Source: an uncultured Prevotella sp.
Lineage (GTDB): Bacteria; Bacteroidota; Bacteroidia; Bacteroidales; Bacteroidaceae
DNA: 8,156 bases
NCBI GenBank assembly: GCA_937922435.1
Contig: CAKZVT010000007.1
Span: 1-8,156, forward strand
Reading direction: 5' to 3'
Positions 1 through 6,084 of the stretch are shown in pieces (the stretch's first letter is position 1; every line of letters begins with the position of its first letter). Both the position numbers and the translations under genes were made by a program. The notes below the pieces were generated by a model that saw nothing but the letters and a program-made list of their open reading frames with translations, did not search any database and was not told where the DNA came from.

Positions 1-139
1 GACTTACCGCAAGTTCCGTTCCCTTCGGTCACTACACATGCGGTTAAGCATAGTTCGCCCCCTTCGGGGACGGGATAGGCACCTATACGGCATACACCTG
101 AACTGCGGATGACCCGCCTCTTGCAATTCAGCCCCCGTG
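1..139. other. Non-coding left-edge segment with small hairpins
   Basis: No convincing gene is seen here. The segment has a small stem at 59-69 (CCCC, loop TTC, GGGG). The 18 bases at 54-71 recur at 505-522 with only two differences, and those two bases pair with each other in the stem. This suggests that the structure matters and that the segment belongs to the same repeat landscape as the copies that follow. One plus-strand frame stays open for about 110 bases but has no start or recognisable product. The segment is cut by the window edge, so its full extent is unknown. Confidence 0.4.
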
Positions 140-282
140 TTTCGGCGTGATTTGTAATCCGCCGAAATGTATTATAAGGATTTGCAATCCGCTCAAAGCA
201 CACGTGAGCAGGCCGAAAAAAGGACGTAAGCGGATTGCAAATCCTTATAGTAAAAACTGTCGGATTGCAAATCCGACAGAAC
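140..282. repeat. Nested-palindrome repeat unit, copy 1 (143 bases)
   Basis: This is the first of three equal-length copies. The unit holds four occurrences of a core close to GGATTTGCAATCC, two in plus and then two in minus orientation. They form three hairpins. P1 is at 143-164 (arms CGGCG and CGCCG). P2 is a long stem of 173-192 with 230-249, 20 bases per arm, around a loop of 37 bases. P3 is at 257-279, ten paired bases on each side of GCA. The P1 core here has one substitution, T at 155 where the other copies have C. The loop contains CACGTG and the small arms GCTCA and TGAGC. The layout resembles REP/BIME-type extragenic palindromes, but no family was identified. Confidence 0.85.
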
Positions 283-337
283 AAAGAGGAACGAAGGAGG
301 CGTATTATACAAGCAAAATTGCAAAAACGTTCCAGCG

Positions 338-480
338 TTTCGGCGTGATTTGCAATCCGCCGAAATGTATTATAAGGATTTGCAATCCGCTCAAAGCACA
401 CGTGAGCAGGCCGAAAAAAGGACGTAAGCGGATTGCAAATCCTTACAGTAAAAACTGTCGGATTGCAAATCCGACAGAAC
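338..480. repeat. Nested-palindrome repeat unit, copy 2 (143 bases)
   Basis: This copy is collinear with copy 1 without indels. It differs in the P1 core (C instead of T) and at one base beside the P2 right arm (CCTTAC instead of CCTTAT), which shortens the P2 stem to 373-390 with 428-445. P3 is at 455-477. The 55-base spacer from copy 1 (283-337) is unlike the 47-base spacer to copy 3, so the 143-base unit, and not the whole period, is what is conserved. Confidence 0.85.
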
Positions 481-527
481 AAAATTGAGAACGACTGGCA
501 GCTATTCGCCCTCTTCGAGGACCCGTG

Positions 528-670
528 TTTCGGCGTGATTTGCAATCCGCCGAAATATATTATGAGGATTTGCAATCCGCTCAAAGCACACGCGAGCAGG
601 CCGAAAAAAGGACGTAAGCGGATTGCAAATCCTTATAGTAAAAACTGTCGGATTGCAAATCCGACAGAAC
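528..670. repeat. Nested-palindrome repeat unit, copy 3 (143 bases)
   Basis: This copy also has no indels. It differs from copy 2 at a few bases, including AATATATTATGAGG where the others have AATGTATTATAAGG, and CACGCG in place of CACGTG in the loop. P3 is at 645-667. The preceding spacer contains the stem at 510-520 that covaries with the one at 59-69, and CCCGTGTTT in front of the unit is shared with copy 1. Confidence 0.85.
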
Positions 671-684
671 GAAACAGAACAGAA

Positions 685-718
685 ATTGCAAATCCGACGG
701 AACAAAGACGGAACAAAG
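685..718. repeat. Partial repeat tail and 11-base tandem duplication
   Basis: Bases 685-707 repeat the tail of copy 1 (264-286) with one difference. The last 11 bases, ACGGAACAAAG, occur twice in direct tandem (697-707 and 708-718). This looks like slippage or a broken extra copy at the right border of the array. Nothing coding is seen. Confidence 0.6.
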
Positions 719-727
719 TAACAAAAA

Positions 728-758
728 GCCCGGCATTGTCATCACGACAACACCGGGC
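728..758 (-). terminator. Distal Rho-independent terminator of the fimbrial operon
   Basis: Read on the minus strand, arms GCCCGG/CCGGGC and TTGTC/GACAA enclose the loop GTGAT and are followed by CTTTTTGT. The two bases between the paired blocks (TG on each side) form two G-U wobble pairs in minus-strand RNA, giving a continuous 13-pair stem. On the plus strand they would be C-A mismatches. That asymmetry and the T-run fix the direction. It lies about 46 bases after the stop codon of the putative fimbrillin relic and closes the operon transcript. Confidence 0.75.
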
Positions 759-781
759 CATAAAATGAATTACTGATATAT

Positions 782-799
782 ATAATGCTTATGCATTAT
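782..799. other. Small AT-rich hairpin
   Basis: ATAATGC and GCATTAT form a perfect seven-pair stem with the loop TTAT. It lies between the two terminators, just after the stop codon of the putative relic on the minus strand. Its role is unknown and it may be chance in AT-rich sequence. Confidence 0.35.
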
Positions 800-803
800 T
801 CTT

Positions 804-833
804 TTATCTCTCTTTCATCGGACGCACGGGAAA
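804..833 (-). pseudogene. Possible relic of a fimbrillin 3' end
   Basis: Read on the minus strand, this stretch encodes FPVRPMKER and a TAA stop. The upstream fimbrillin gene ends RPVRCIKE and TAG. Both share the eight bases CCCGTGCG, and both are followed at nearly the same distance (46 and 50 bases) by terminator hairpins of almost the same sequence. The simplest reading is a leftover of a second fimbrillin gene or gene end, lost by deletion or recombination after a tandem duplication. The match is short and could be chance; the duplicated terminators are the stronger evidence. There is no start codon, signal or body to this gene. Confidence 0.4.
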
Positions 834-837
834 GAGA

Positions 838-868
838 ACCCGGCCTTATCATCACGACAATACCGGGT
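838..868 (-). terminator. Proximal terminator hairpin after the long fimbrillin gene
   Basis: On the minus strand the arms ACCCGG and CCGGGT, with the inner block TTGTC/GATAA, enclose the loop GTGAT. A G-U pair in the inner block forms only in minus-strand RNA. The sequence matches the distal terminator at 26 of 31 positions, and the outermost pair has changed from G-C to A-T in a compensatory way. It is followed by TCTCTTT, a weak T-run, so some read-through to the distal hairpin is likely. It lies 50 bases after the last stop codon of the operon. Confidence 0.65.
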
Positions 869-917
869 CAAGAGTTCTAGTTAAAATAATTTATTGTGCT
901 CTTTATAAAGCTTCTGA

Positions 918-3692
918 CTATTCCTTTATGCAGCGCACGGGGCGAGCCATCGTCTGTGTACCTTGGAAACCGATGGAATATGATTTTATTTCAGTAATTG
1001 AACCGTTTTGATTTTTTTCGTCTTCACGTCGTATGACAAAAGAATATGATGTTCCGTTTTTCTGAGCCGCGTTAGTCCAATAATATACACCGTACATCGC
1101 CCACAAGCTGCCCGGACCACTTCCAAGGTCGCCACGGTTAGAACGCTGCCCAGTAGCGGTAAACGGAATAAGCTCGCCAACGTCGTTTTTCTGTGTATAG
1201 ACATGATACTGATAATTGTTTGGTGCCGGGTCGATATAACCGTTCAATGTACCACATACATTGTCCGATGTCGCACCACCATCTACAAACACACTGAAAG
1301 CTCTTGGCACAGGCACTTTAAAGCCCTTGGGCGAAGGGTCGTACACTGTTTTCTTTGAGTTTGCCACCCATATATCCCCATTCGTGCCATCAACGTTCCA
1401 AAGTTTGGGAGAATATGCGGCATCTGTGAGCCACTCAGTTTTATTCGGAGAATTTTGATTTTGGACGTAATAAACGTTCGGGTGCTTAATACCCTCGGCA
1501 CTTGTCACCCAGCCGGATTGTGTCTTGTATAAATAGTCGTTAGTCGGCACATCCAACCGCCTGTAATCATCAACTCCTGTCTTGTCGCGGTTCATCAATG
1601 CTACAATCGGGTCTTTGCGTCCCCACTGGTAATAAGTAGAGCCTGCATCCTTATAGTCAAACGTTGCACCTTCTTGCGTCACGGTCATTGTCTTAACATC
1701 GTTGGTCTTGGTTTGGGTGAAAGTAAATTTCAACTCGCGCAGGTCATAGTAAACCTGCTTGCCGTCAACCCATCCAAGGTTGCTTGACATCATCTGGTAT
1801 TTCGTCGAACTATCTTTATAATCATCCACCTCGTGAGTTAGGTTTATGTCACGCTCTGTCACCCAGATATGCCAGCTCCACATGATGGTGCCGTTGGCAT
1901 CGCGCACTGCCACGATGGCGTTGGCCTGCTGCATGTATTCCTTGTTGATGGTAAACACAAGGTAATCACCCTCAAGATGGACATCCGTGAACATATAGAA
2001 GCCGTCGCTCCATACGAGCGTGGCATCTTTAGGCGTGCCGCTTTTCTTAATCCACGGGTCGGTTATATGCCTGTTATTGTAATCAACAAAATGGCTGTCA
2101 TTGTATGCTTGTGAGTTAGTACTTCCGTTGACAATTGCGTTGCCGTACACCAACGGCAGCTTGTAAGTACCGGCGGCATTTACCACGTAGCAGTTGGCCG
2201 TCGTCATGCTGCCTCCTTCAGTAGATAGGTCGTGTGGACTTTCGGGACTGCCTTTAGGTGTTGCGTCCTTCAATTTTGTATCAGCATCACAAGTCGTGTG
2301 CATCACTGTTTTAGCGACACCAATGTCATAATCTTGCCATTGGCCGTTATTCGTACCACTGCCATTGTACGTAAATTCGGTGACGTAATCTTTAGGATTG
2401 CTCAATGGTTTTTCTGCCGATGTAATTGGTTTATCGGTGGCAGTTACCCCTGTTACTTCCCAAGGCACAGCCTCTATTACCGACTCGTTCTGCGTGCGGT
2501 AACGGTAGCTTTTCACTTTGTAAACATCCGATGTTTTGCCGAGCGGCAATTTTATCTCTGGCGTTACTTCAAACACATACGTCCAGTTGATTGACTCTGT
2601 GGAAATCTTATATGTATAGATGTTTCCTGCCTTCCATTCAGTGAGGTTGCCGCTGGCGAGCTTGCCTTCAACCGCTTGCTTAACACCGTCGTTGGTTGTA
2701 AGCTCAACCTCTACCGTAGCGTCGGCGAGCTGCTGGGGAATCATCATGAATGTGGTTTCGGGATTTACGTCAGTTATCTTTTGTTCGCCTGACTGCTGGT
2801 CTTTCAGCGGTACATCGAACGTCTGCGTAAAGTCTTTGTTTTGTTCACCGATATAAGTCCAGGCAAACGTTCCGCTTGGCTTGTTCTCGCCTACCCCCTC
2901 TTCACCGGTTGGCGTGAAGGTGCAGTCGCCTGCGCCGTAGAGTCCTTTCAGGGTGATGCTGTTTATGGTGCATCCAGCTATGTCGTTGGCAACGAACTTG
3001 ACGGCGGCCAGGGCGTGGGAGAACTCCAGGGGCACGGTGCCCTTGCCGTCGGTGTCGGCGCGGCTGCATGCGGCGTATGCGAACATTATGTCGGGCTGCG
3101 CCACGGCGTCATTGCCGTCAGTAGTGGTTGGCACGGTGTAGCTGAAGCTCATCGTGTGGTCGGTCGTGTTTATGCTTGGCGCGTCTTCAAACAGCTTTTC
3201 GTCTTTGAACGAATACGGAGCGTATGCGTAGAAGTCGAGCGTCTCGTCTTCGGGCCAGTAGCGCGCGCCGCCGCTCGGCGACCATGCTCCGTTGGCGTAA
3301 TTGGATACTTCCTCGTCGCTCATGAACAGTTTGCCGTCGCCCTGTGTGTAGGCGGTAACGCCGAAGTTCTTGCACACTGACTGGAAATTGTCCGAATTGA
3401 TGGGAACGCCGCGCGTGCCGGCCTTCGCCTCCTTGCTCACCGTAGCCGTGTTGACATCTATTGACGCGTGGAGATAAAGCGTGTCGCTGCCGCCCTCGCC
3501 GAGCATCACCACTGGGGAGTCGGCATACTGCGTGGCGCGCGTCGATGGCGCGCCGTCGGCATCAGCGTCCACGCCGAACTTGATAACACTACTGTCAACG
3601 TGCATATAGTCGTCCATGACCTCGCACGACACCACCGCCGCGGACGACACGGCCAGCGCCCATACCTTAATCAGCAAACTGTTATTCTTCAT
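918..3692 (-). CDS. Long fimbrillin-family lipoprotein, probable minor or tip subunit
   Basis: A 924-residue exported lipoprotein, with a hydrophobic N-terminus ending VVSC and the lipidated cysteine at residue 23. Residues about 30-370 look like a Bacteroidales fimbrillin (Mfa-like) domain: ARYWPEDETLDFYAY at 143-157, FSHALAAVKFVAND at 224-237 and WKAGNIYTYKIS at 353-364. Residues about 380-924 are a large extra region with ANCYVVNAAGTYKLPLVYGN (499-518), MWSWHIWVTERD (604-615), YYQWGRKDPI (687-696) and SPKGFKVPVPRAF (787-799), ending RPVRCIKE. Such motifs are familiar from long fimbrillin-family and related Bacteroidetes surface proteins. The size and last position in the operon suggest a minor or tip subunit (inference). 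Arginines at 52 and 94 lie in TR-A and TR-G contexts, as at type V pilin maturation sites. The start is supported by GGAGGA at 3701-3706. The first third of the gene is clearly richer in GC than the rest. Confidence 0.85.
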   Translation of the reverse strand: MKNNSLLIKVWALAVSSAAVVSCEVMDDYMHVDSSVIKFGVDADADGAPSTRATQYADSPVVMLGEGGSDTLYLHASIDVNTATVSKEAKAGTRGVPINSDNFQSVCKNFGVTAYTQGDGKLFMSDEEVSNYANGAWSPSGGARYWPEDETLDFYAYAPYSFKDEKLFEDAPSINTTDHTMSFSYTVPTTTDGNDAVAQPDIMFAYAACSRADTDGKGTVPLEFSHALAAVKFVANDIAGCTINSITLKGLYGAGDCTFTPTGEEGVGENKPSGTFAWTYIGEQNKDFTQTFDVPLKDQQSGEQKITDVNPETTFMMIPQQLADATVEVELTTNDGVKQAVEGKLASGNLTEWKAGNIYTYKISTESINWTYVFEVTPEIKLPLGKTSDVYKVKSYRYRTQNESVIEAVPWEVTGVTATDKPITSAEKPLSNPKDYVTEFTYNGSGTNNGQWQDYDIGVAKTVMHTTCDADTKLKDATPKGSPESPHDLSTEGGSMTTANCYVVNAAGTYKLPLVYGNAIVNGSTNSQAYNDSHFVDYNNRHITDPWIKKSGTPKDATLVWSDGFYMFTDVHLEGDYLVFTINKEYMQQANAIVAVRDANGTIMWSWHIWVTERDINLTHEVDDYKDSSTKYQMMSSNLGWVDGKQVYYDLRELKFTFTQTKTNDVKTMTVTQEGATFDYKDAGSTYYQWGRKDPIVALMNRDKTGVDDYRRLDVPTNDYLYKTQSGWVTSAEGIKHPNVYYVQNQNSPNKTEWLTDAAYSPKLWNVDGTNGDIWVANSKKTVYDPSPKGFKVPVPRAFSVFVDGGATSDNVCGTLNGYIDPAPNNYQYHVYTQKNDVGELIPFTATGQRSNRGDLGSGPGSLWAMYGVYYWTNAAQKNGTSYSFVIRREDEKNQNGSITEIKSYSIGFQGTQTMARPVRCIKE

Positions 3693-3700
3693 CTCGCATT

Positions 3701-3706
3701 TCCTCC
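3701..3706 (-). promoter_or_regulatory. Ribosome binding site of the long fimbrillin gene
   Basis: GGAGGA on the minus strand ends eight bases before the ATG at 3692. A strong Shine-Dalgarno sequence is not the rule in this group. It supports independent translation initiation after the 158-base gap and fixes the start upstream of the signal peptide. Confidence 0.55.
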
Positions 3707-3756
3707 GTCTTTACATATACTGCGCTTGTCTTTATCACCGCGCTTGCTTTTATCGT

Positions 3757-3789
3757 GGCTGGGAGGGGAACATTCAACCCCGCCCAGCC
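3757..3789 (-). promoter_or_regulatory. Stable intergenic hairpin between the two fimbrillin genes
   Basis: GGCTGGG pairs with CCCAGCC, and after one mismatch GGGG pairs with CCCC around a nine-base loop, giving 11 G-C-rich pairs. Neither side is followed by a T-run, so it is not a classical terminator. It sits in the 158-base gap (3693-3850) between the 392-residue and 924-residue fimbrillin genes, the widest gap in the operon. Plausible roles are protection of the upstream message from 3' decay or partial attenuation, so that the stalk subunit is made in excess over the minor subunit. The strand is assigned from operon direction only. Confidence 0.55.
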
Positions 3790-3850
3790 TGGGTTGCGTC
3801 ACTTTATGTCTGCGCACCCGTAGTTTTCCCTTTTCAGGCTTCCCAGCTTA

Positions 3851-5029
3851 TTACTGGCCAAGTTCGTTAGGAGACTCTACGTCGTAGTTACCGCCGTCAA
3901 GGAACGCGTCAACAGTAACCTCGAATGAGATAGGAACGAGTACTGGTTCCGGGTTGTCCGGGTCTTCGGGGTCTGGGTCATAACCGCCGTTGCCGTTGCC
4001 GAATACGAGGGTGTAGGTGTACTTATGGCCTTCCTTCCAGTCGAACTTGACAGGAATAGCAAGCTCCTTGGTCGTATAGCTAACAACGTCTCCTTCTTTT
4101 GTTTCAGTACCCCAAAGGCAAACATTGTCGCCAGGAAGGTCTGAACCTTCGCCTGAAACATTGTAAATCACGCAGTCTACGAGAAGGTAAGAGTTGGCGT
4201 TCTCTGCAGCATCAGGTGCCGCATATTCTGTAGGAACCCATGCCTCTGTAGTCTGCGGCATAAGCATCAGGGCTGTACCCTTTTCGTCGGTCAGGTTAAC
4301 GGCATCAGCATTAGTCGCACCCTTCTTTCCATTGACATCTTTAAGGCTGAAGTCAACCTCGTAGCCTGCGTTAGTGTCTGTCAAATCCCAAGAGCCTCTT
4401 GTTGTTGCTGGTTGGTCTGGAGAGTCGGTTTCGGGAAGATTGTCGTCTGTGTCCGCAGTCGGGAATGTATAAGTTCCGCTGCCCTTAACGTTCATAACCT
4501 TCACGCCTTTGATTTGCACAAAGATGTTCTCGCTCTCGTTCCTTGCCTTGAACACAATCTGCGAAAGGGCGTGGCGGAAGTTAAGAGTTACAGGAGTTTT
4601 TTCCTTAGTCTGTCCTGTCTTCACTGCATAAAGAAGGTCAACCTGGCTGCCTACTGCCGATTCCACAACAAAGTCGTTGAATGTAGGAGCGCCGTCGTTC
4701 AAGGCAAATGTAGCTCCTGCATTTACGTGAGCATAGAAGTCAACGGCATCCTCCGGCCAGTAACGCGTACCAGTGGTGTTCTCCCATGAGCTTCCGCTTT
4801 TCACAATAGAGTCACCAGAGATGTAAACCTTGTTTTGACTCATAGCCGAAACCTTGAATCCCGCCGGCATATTGTCCGGAGCGTAAATATCCGCAGCACG
4901 GGTAGAGCCGTTGGTTACGGCCGTGAAGCGGATTTCGTCTCCGTCGCGGTTAACGTCGACGATGTCATCCTGTGAGCAAGACCCGAGCATCAGCATAAGT
5001 CCTGCTGCTAAGAAATAAAACTTTTTCAT
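3851..5029 (-). CDS. Fimbrillin-family lipoprotein, probable major (stalk) subunit
   Basis: A 392-residue exported lipoprotein, with signal segment MKKFYFLAAGLMLMLGSC and lipidated cysteine 18. Fimbrillin (Mfa-like) features are TRYWPEDAVDFYAHV at 88-102, NFRHALSQIVFKARN at 150-164, TALMLMPQ at 252-259, FDWKEGHKYTYTLVF at 329-343, an acidic proline-rich stretch DPDPEDPDNPEP at 351-362, and a last strand segment with PISFEVTVDAF at 366-376. In this family the subunits reach the outer membrane as lipoproteins, are cut after an arginine, and join by strand exchange. TR-AAD at 43-47 is a candidate cut site (inference). Length and position are those expected of the stalk subunit. It starts 35 bases after the anchor-like gene, in AT-rich sequence without a Shine-Dalgarno match, and has a lower GC content than its upstream neighbours, as often seen for variable surface antigens. 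Confidence 0.88.
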   Translation of the reverse strand: MKKFYFLAAGLMLMLGSCSQDDIVDVNRDGDEIRFTAVTNGSTRAADIYAPDNMPAGFKVSAMSQNKVYISGDSIVKSGSSWENTTGTRYWPEDAVDFYAHVNAGATFALNDGAPTFNDFVVESAVGSQVDLLYAVKTGQTKEKTPVTLNFRHALSQIVFKARNESENIFVQIKGVKVMNVKGSGTYTFPTADTDDNLPETDSPDQPATTRGSWDLTDTNAGYEVDFSLKDVNGKKGATNADAVNLTDEKGTALMLMPQTTEAWVPTEYAAPDAAENANSYLLVDCVIYNVSGEGSDLPGDNVCLWGTETKEGDVVSYTTKELAIPVKFDWKEGHKYTYTLVFGNGNGGYDPDPEDPDNPEPVLVPISFEVTVDAFLDGGNYDVESPNELGQ

Positions 5030-5064
5030 CTTTTTGAAATTAAAAAATTAAACATGTAAAACCA

Positions 5065-6069
5065 TTAAAGTATAATATCCTCTTCTACTATTTCCCAGTC
5101 GTCTACAGACGGGTCGAATCCGTGTCCGTTCTCAATCGGGTCGGGCAGGTTGAGTCCGTCGATGATGAGATGCACATGCCTGAAGTCGGGTGCGTTGTGT
5201 ACCTGCTCGGTAACGTCGAGGTTGTCGGCGTCCTTGTAGCAGTACTTCGCGCCGTCGTCCATGACGACGTAGAACACCATCTTGTGCGGGTCGGGGTTCT
5301 CGGTGTGGTGGCCGAAGGTGTAGAACTTGCCCACCACGGTCGACTCGCCGTCGGCATGCGCCTCGAAGGGCAGCGTGACGCACTCGCGCCCCAGCTCCTC
5401 GGTGGAGAAAGTGAGCACGCCCGACATGCCCGATATTGAGCCGCACATCTGCGTCATGTGCTTCAAGTTGGTGACGTTGCGCACCTCGTAGGTGTACGTG
5501 CAAACCAGTTCGTGCGGAAAGAGCGTTATGACCAGCTCGTCGTTGCTTACCTGTACGTCGTCTTCGCCCGGCTTCACGCACACGTAGCTTACGCCGGACT
5601 CTGTTATCTCTATGTCGGTGGCGGTGCAGCCCCACATCATGTCGGGGCAGATTACCACGCGCTCGTCCTCGGTGTCGGCGGCGCGTGGGGCGTAGTTGGC
5701 TCCGTTGCCGTAGATTGGCTCGAGCACGTTGCCCTCACGTGTGAACACGCCGTGGGTGGCGAAGTCGTCGGTGTTGTAGAACTGTACGGCCTCGGTGTCG
5801 TTGTTGAACGTGAGCACACGGTACTTGCCGACGCGCAGGTCGACCTCTCCGCCGGTGGTGTTGTTGAAGTCGAAGCGCTGTCCGCCGCCTCCGTCAAGGG
5901 GATAGAAGTAGACGCACATGCCGTCAGGGTCGGCCTGCGGAGCGTCCCTCCAGTCGAACTCCACCCTTATGGTGACAGTATGCGGATGGTGGTAACACAG
6001 CTCCTTGTGCTCGCACGACGCGAGGACGAGGGCCATTGCAGCCAAATAGAGATAATACAGCCTTTTCAT
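5065..6069 (-). CDS. FimB/Mfa2-family (DUF5119-type) fimbrial lipoprotein, probable anchor
   Basis: A 334-residue lipoprotein with signal MKRLYYLYLAAMALVLASC and lipidated cysteine 19. Residues 20-110 carry the run typical of DUF5119 and FimB/Mfa2-like proteins: ELCYHHPHTVTIRVEFDW at 23-40, MCVYFYPLDGG at 51-61, GKYRVLTFNNDTEAVQF at 81-97. A second half (about 140-310) contains ELVCTYTYEVRNV at 187-199 and HVHLIIDGLNLPDP at 298-311. Mfa2 and FimB hold the fimbria in the outer membrane and limit its length; this role is inferred from the family. An upstream GTG at 6087 overlaps the previous stop codon (GTGA) and would add six residues (MKGGGK). The ATG at 6069 is preferred because AAAGGAGGT lies seven to eight bases before it. 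The gene is GC-rich, like the gene upstream, and translation of the two is probably coupled. Confidence 0.85.
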   Translation of the reverse strand: MKRLYYLYLAAMALVLASCEHKELCYHHPHTVTIRVEFDWRDAPQADPDGMCVYFYPLDGGGGQRFDFNNTTGGEVDLRVGKYRVLTFNNDTEAVQFYNTDDFATHGVFTREGNVLEPIYGNGANYAPRAADTEDERVVICPDMMWGCTATDIEITESGVSYVCVKPGEDDVQVSNDELVITLFPHELVCTYTYEVRNVTNLKHMTQMCGSISGMSGVLTFSTEELGRECVTLPFEAHADGESTVVGKFYTFGHHTENPDPHKMVFYVVMDDGAKYCYKDADNLDVTEQVHNAPDFRHVHLIIDGLNLPDPIENGHGFDPSVDDWEIVEEDIIL

Positions 6070-6075
6070 TTTTCC

Positions 6076-6084
6076 ACCTCCTTT
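6076..6084 (-). promoter_or_regulatory. Ribosome binding site that decides the start of the anchor gene
   Basis: AAAGGAGGT on the minus strand is a near-perfect Shine-Dalgarno sequence. It begins at the last base of the upstream TGA stop (6086-6084) and ends six bases before the ATG at 6069. It therefore favours ATG 6069 over the overlapping GTG at 6087 and points to coupled translation. Confidence 0.7.

Noticed and set aside
1..130. Group II intron or tRNA fragment at the left edge
   Set aside because: No domain V-like hairpin, intron boundary or cloverleaf could be recognised.
140..670. CRISPR array
   Set aside because: The repeats are 143 bases with internal palindromes, there are only three copies, and no cas genes are present.
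502..705. Minus-strand open frame with RICNP motifs
   Set aside because: It is the same palindromic repeat read on the other strand, with no sign of selection as protein.
147..768. Plus-strand open frames with repeated ICNP and IANP motifs (147-488, 433-768)
   Set aside because: The peptide repeats are a translation of the palindromic DNA core. There is no start context, and the frame is not kept in the third copy.
2841..3380. Plus-strand open frame of 179 codons, and the frames at 5458-6099 and 6036-7004
   Set aside because: They are antisense shadows of GC-rich genes that have clear signal peptides and family motifs on the minus strand.
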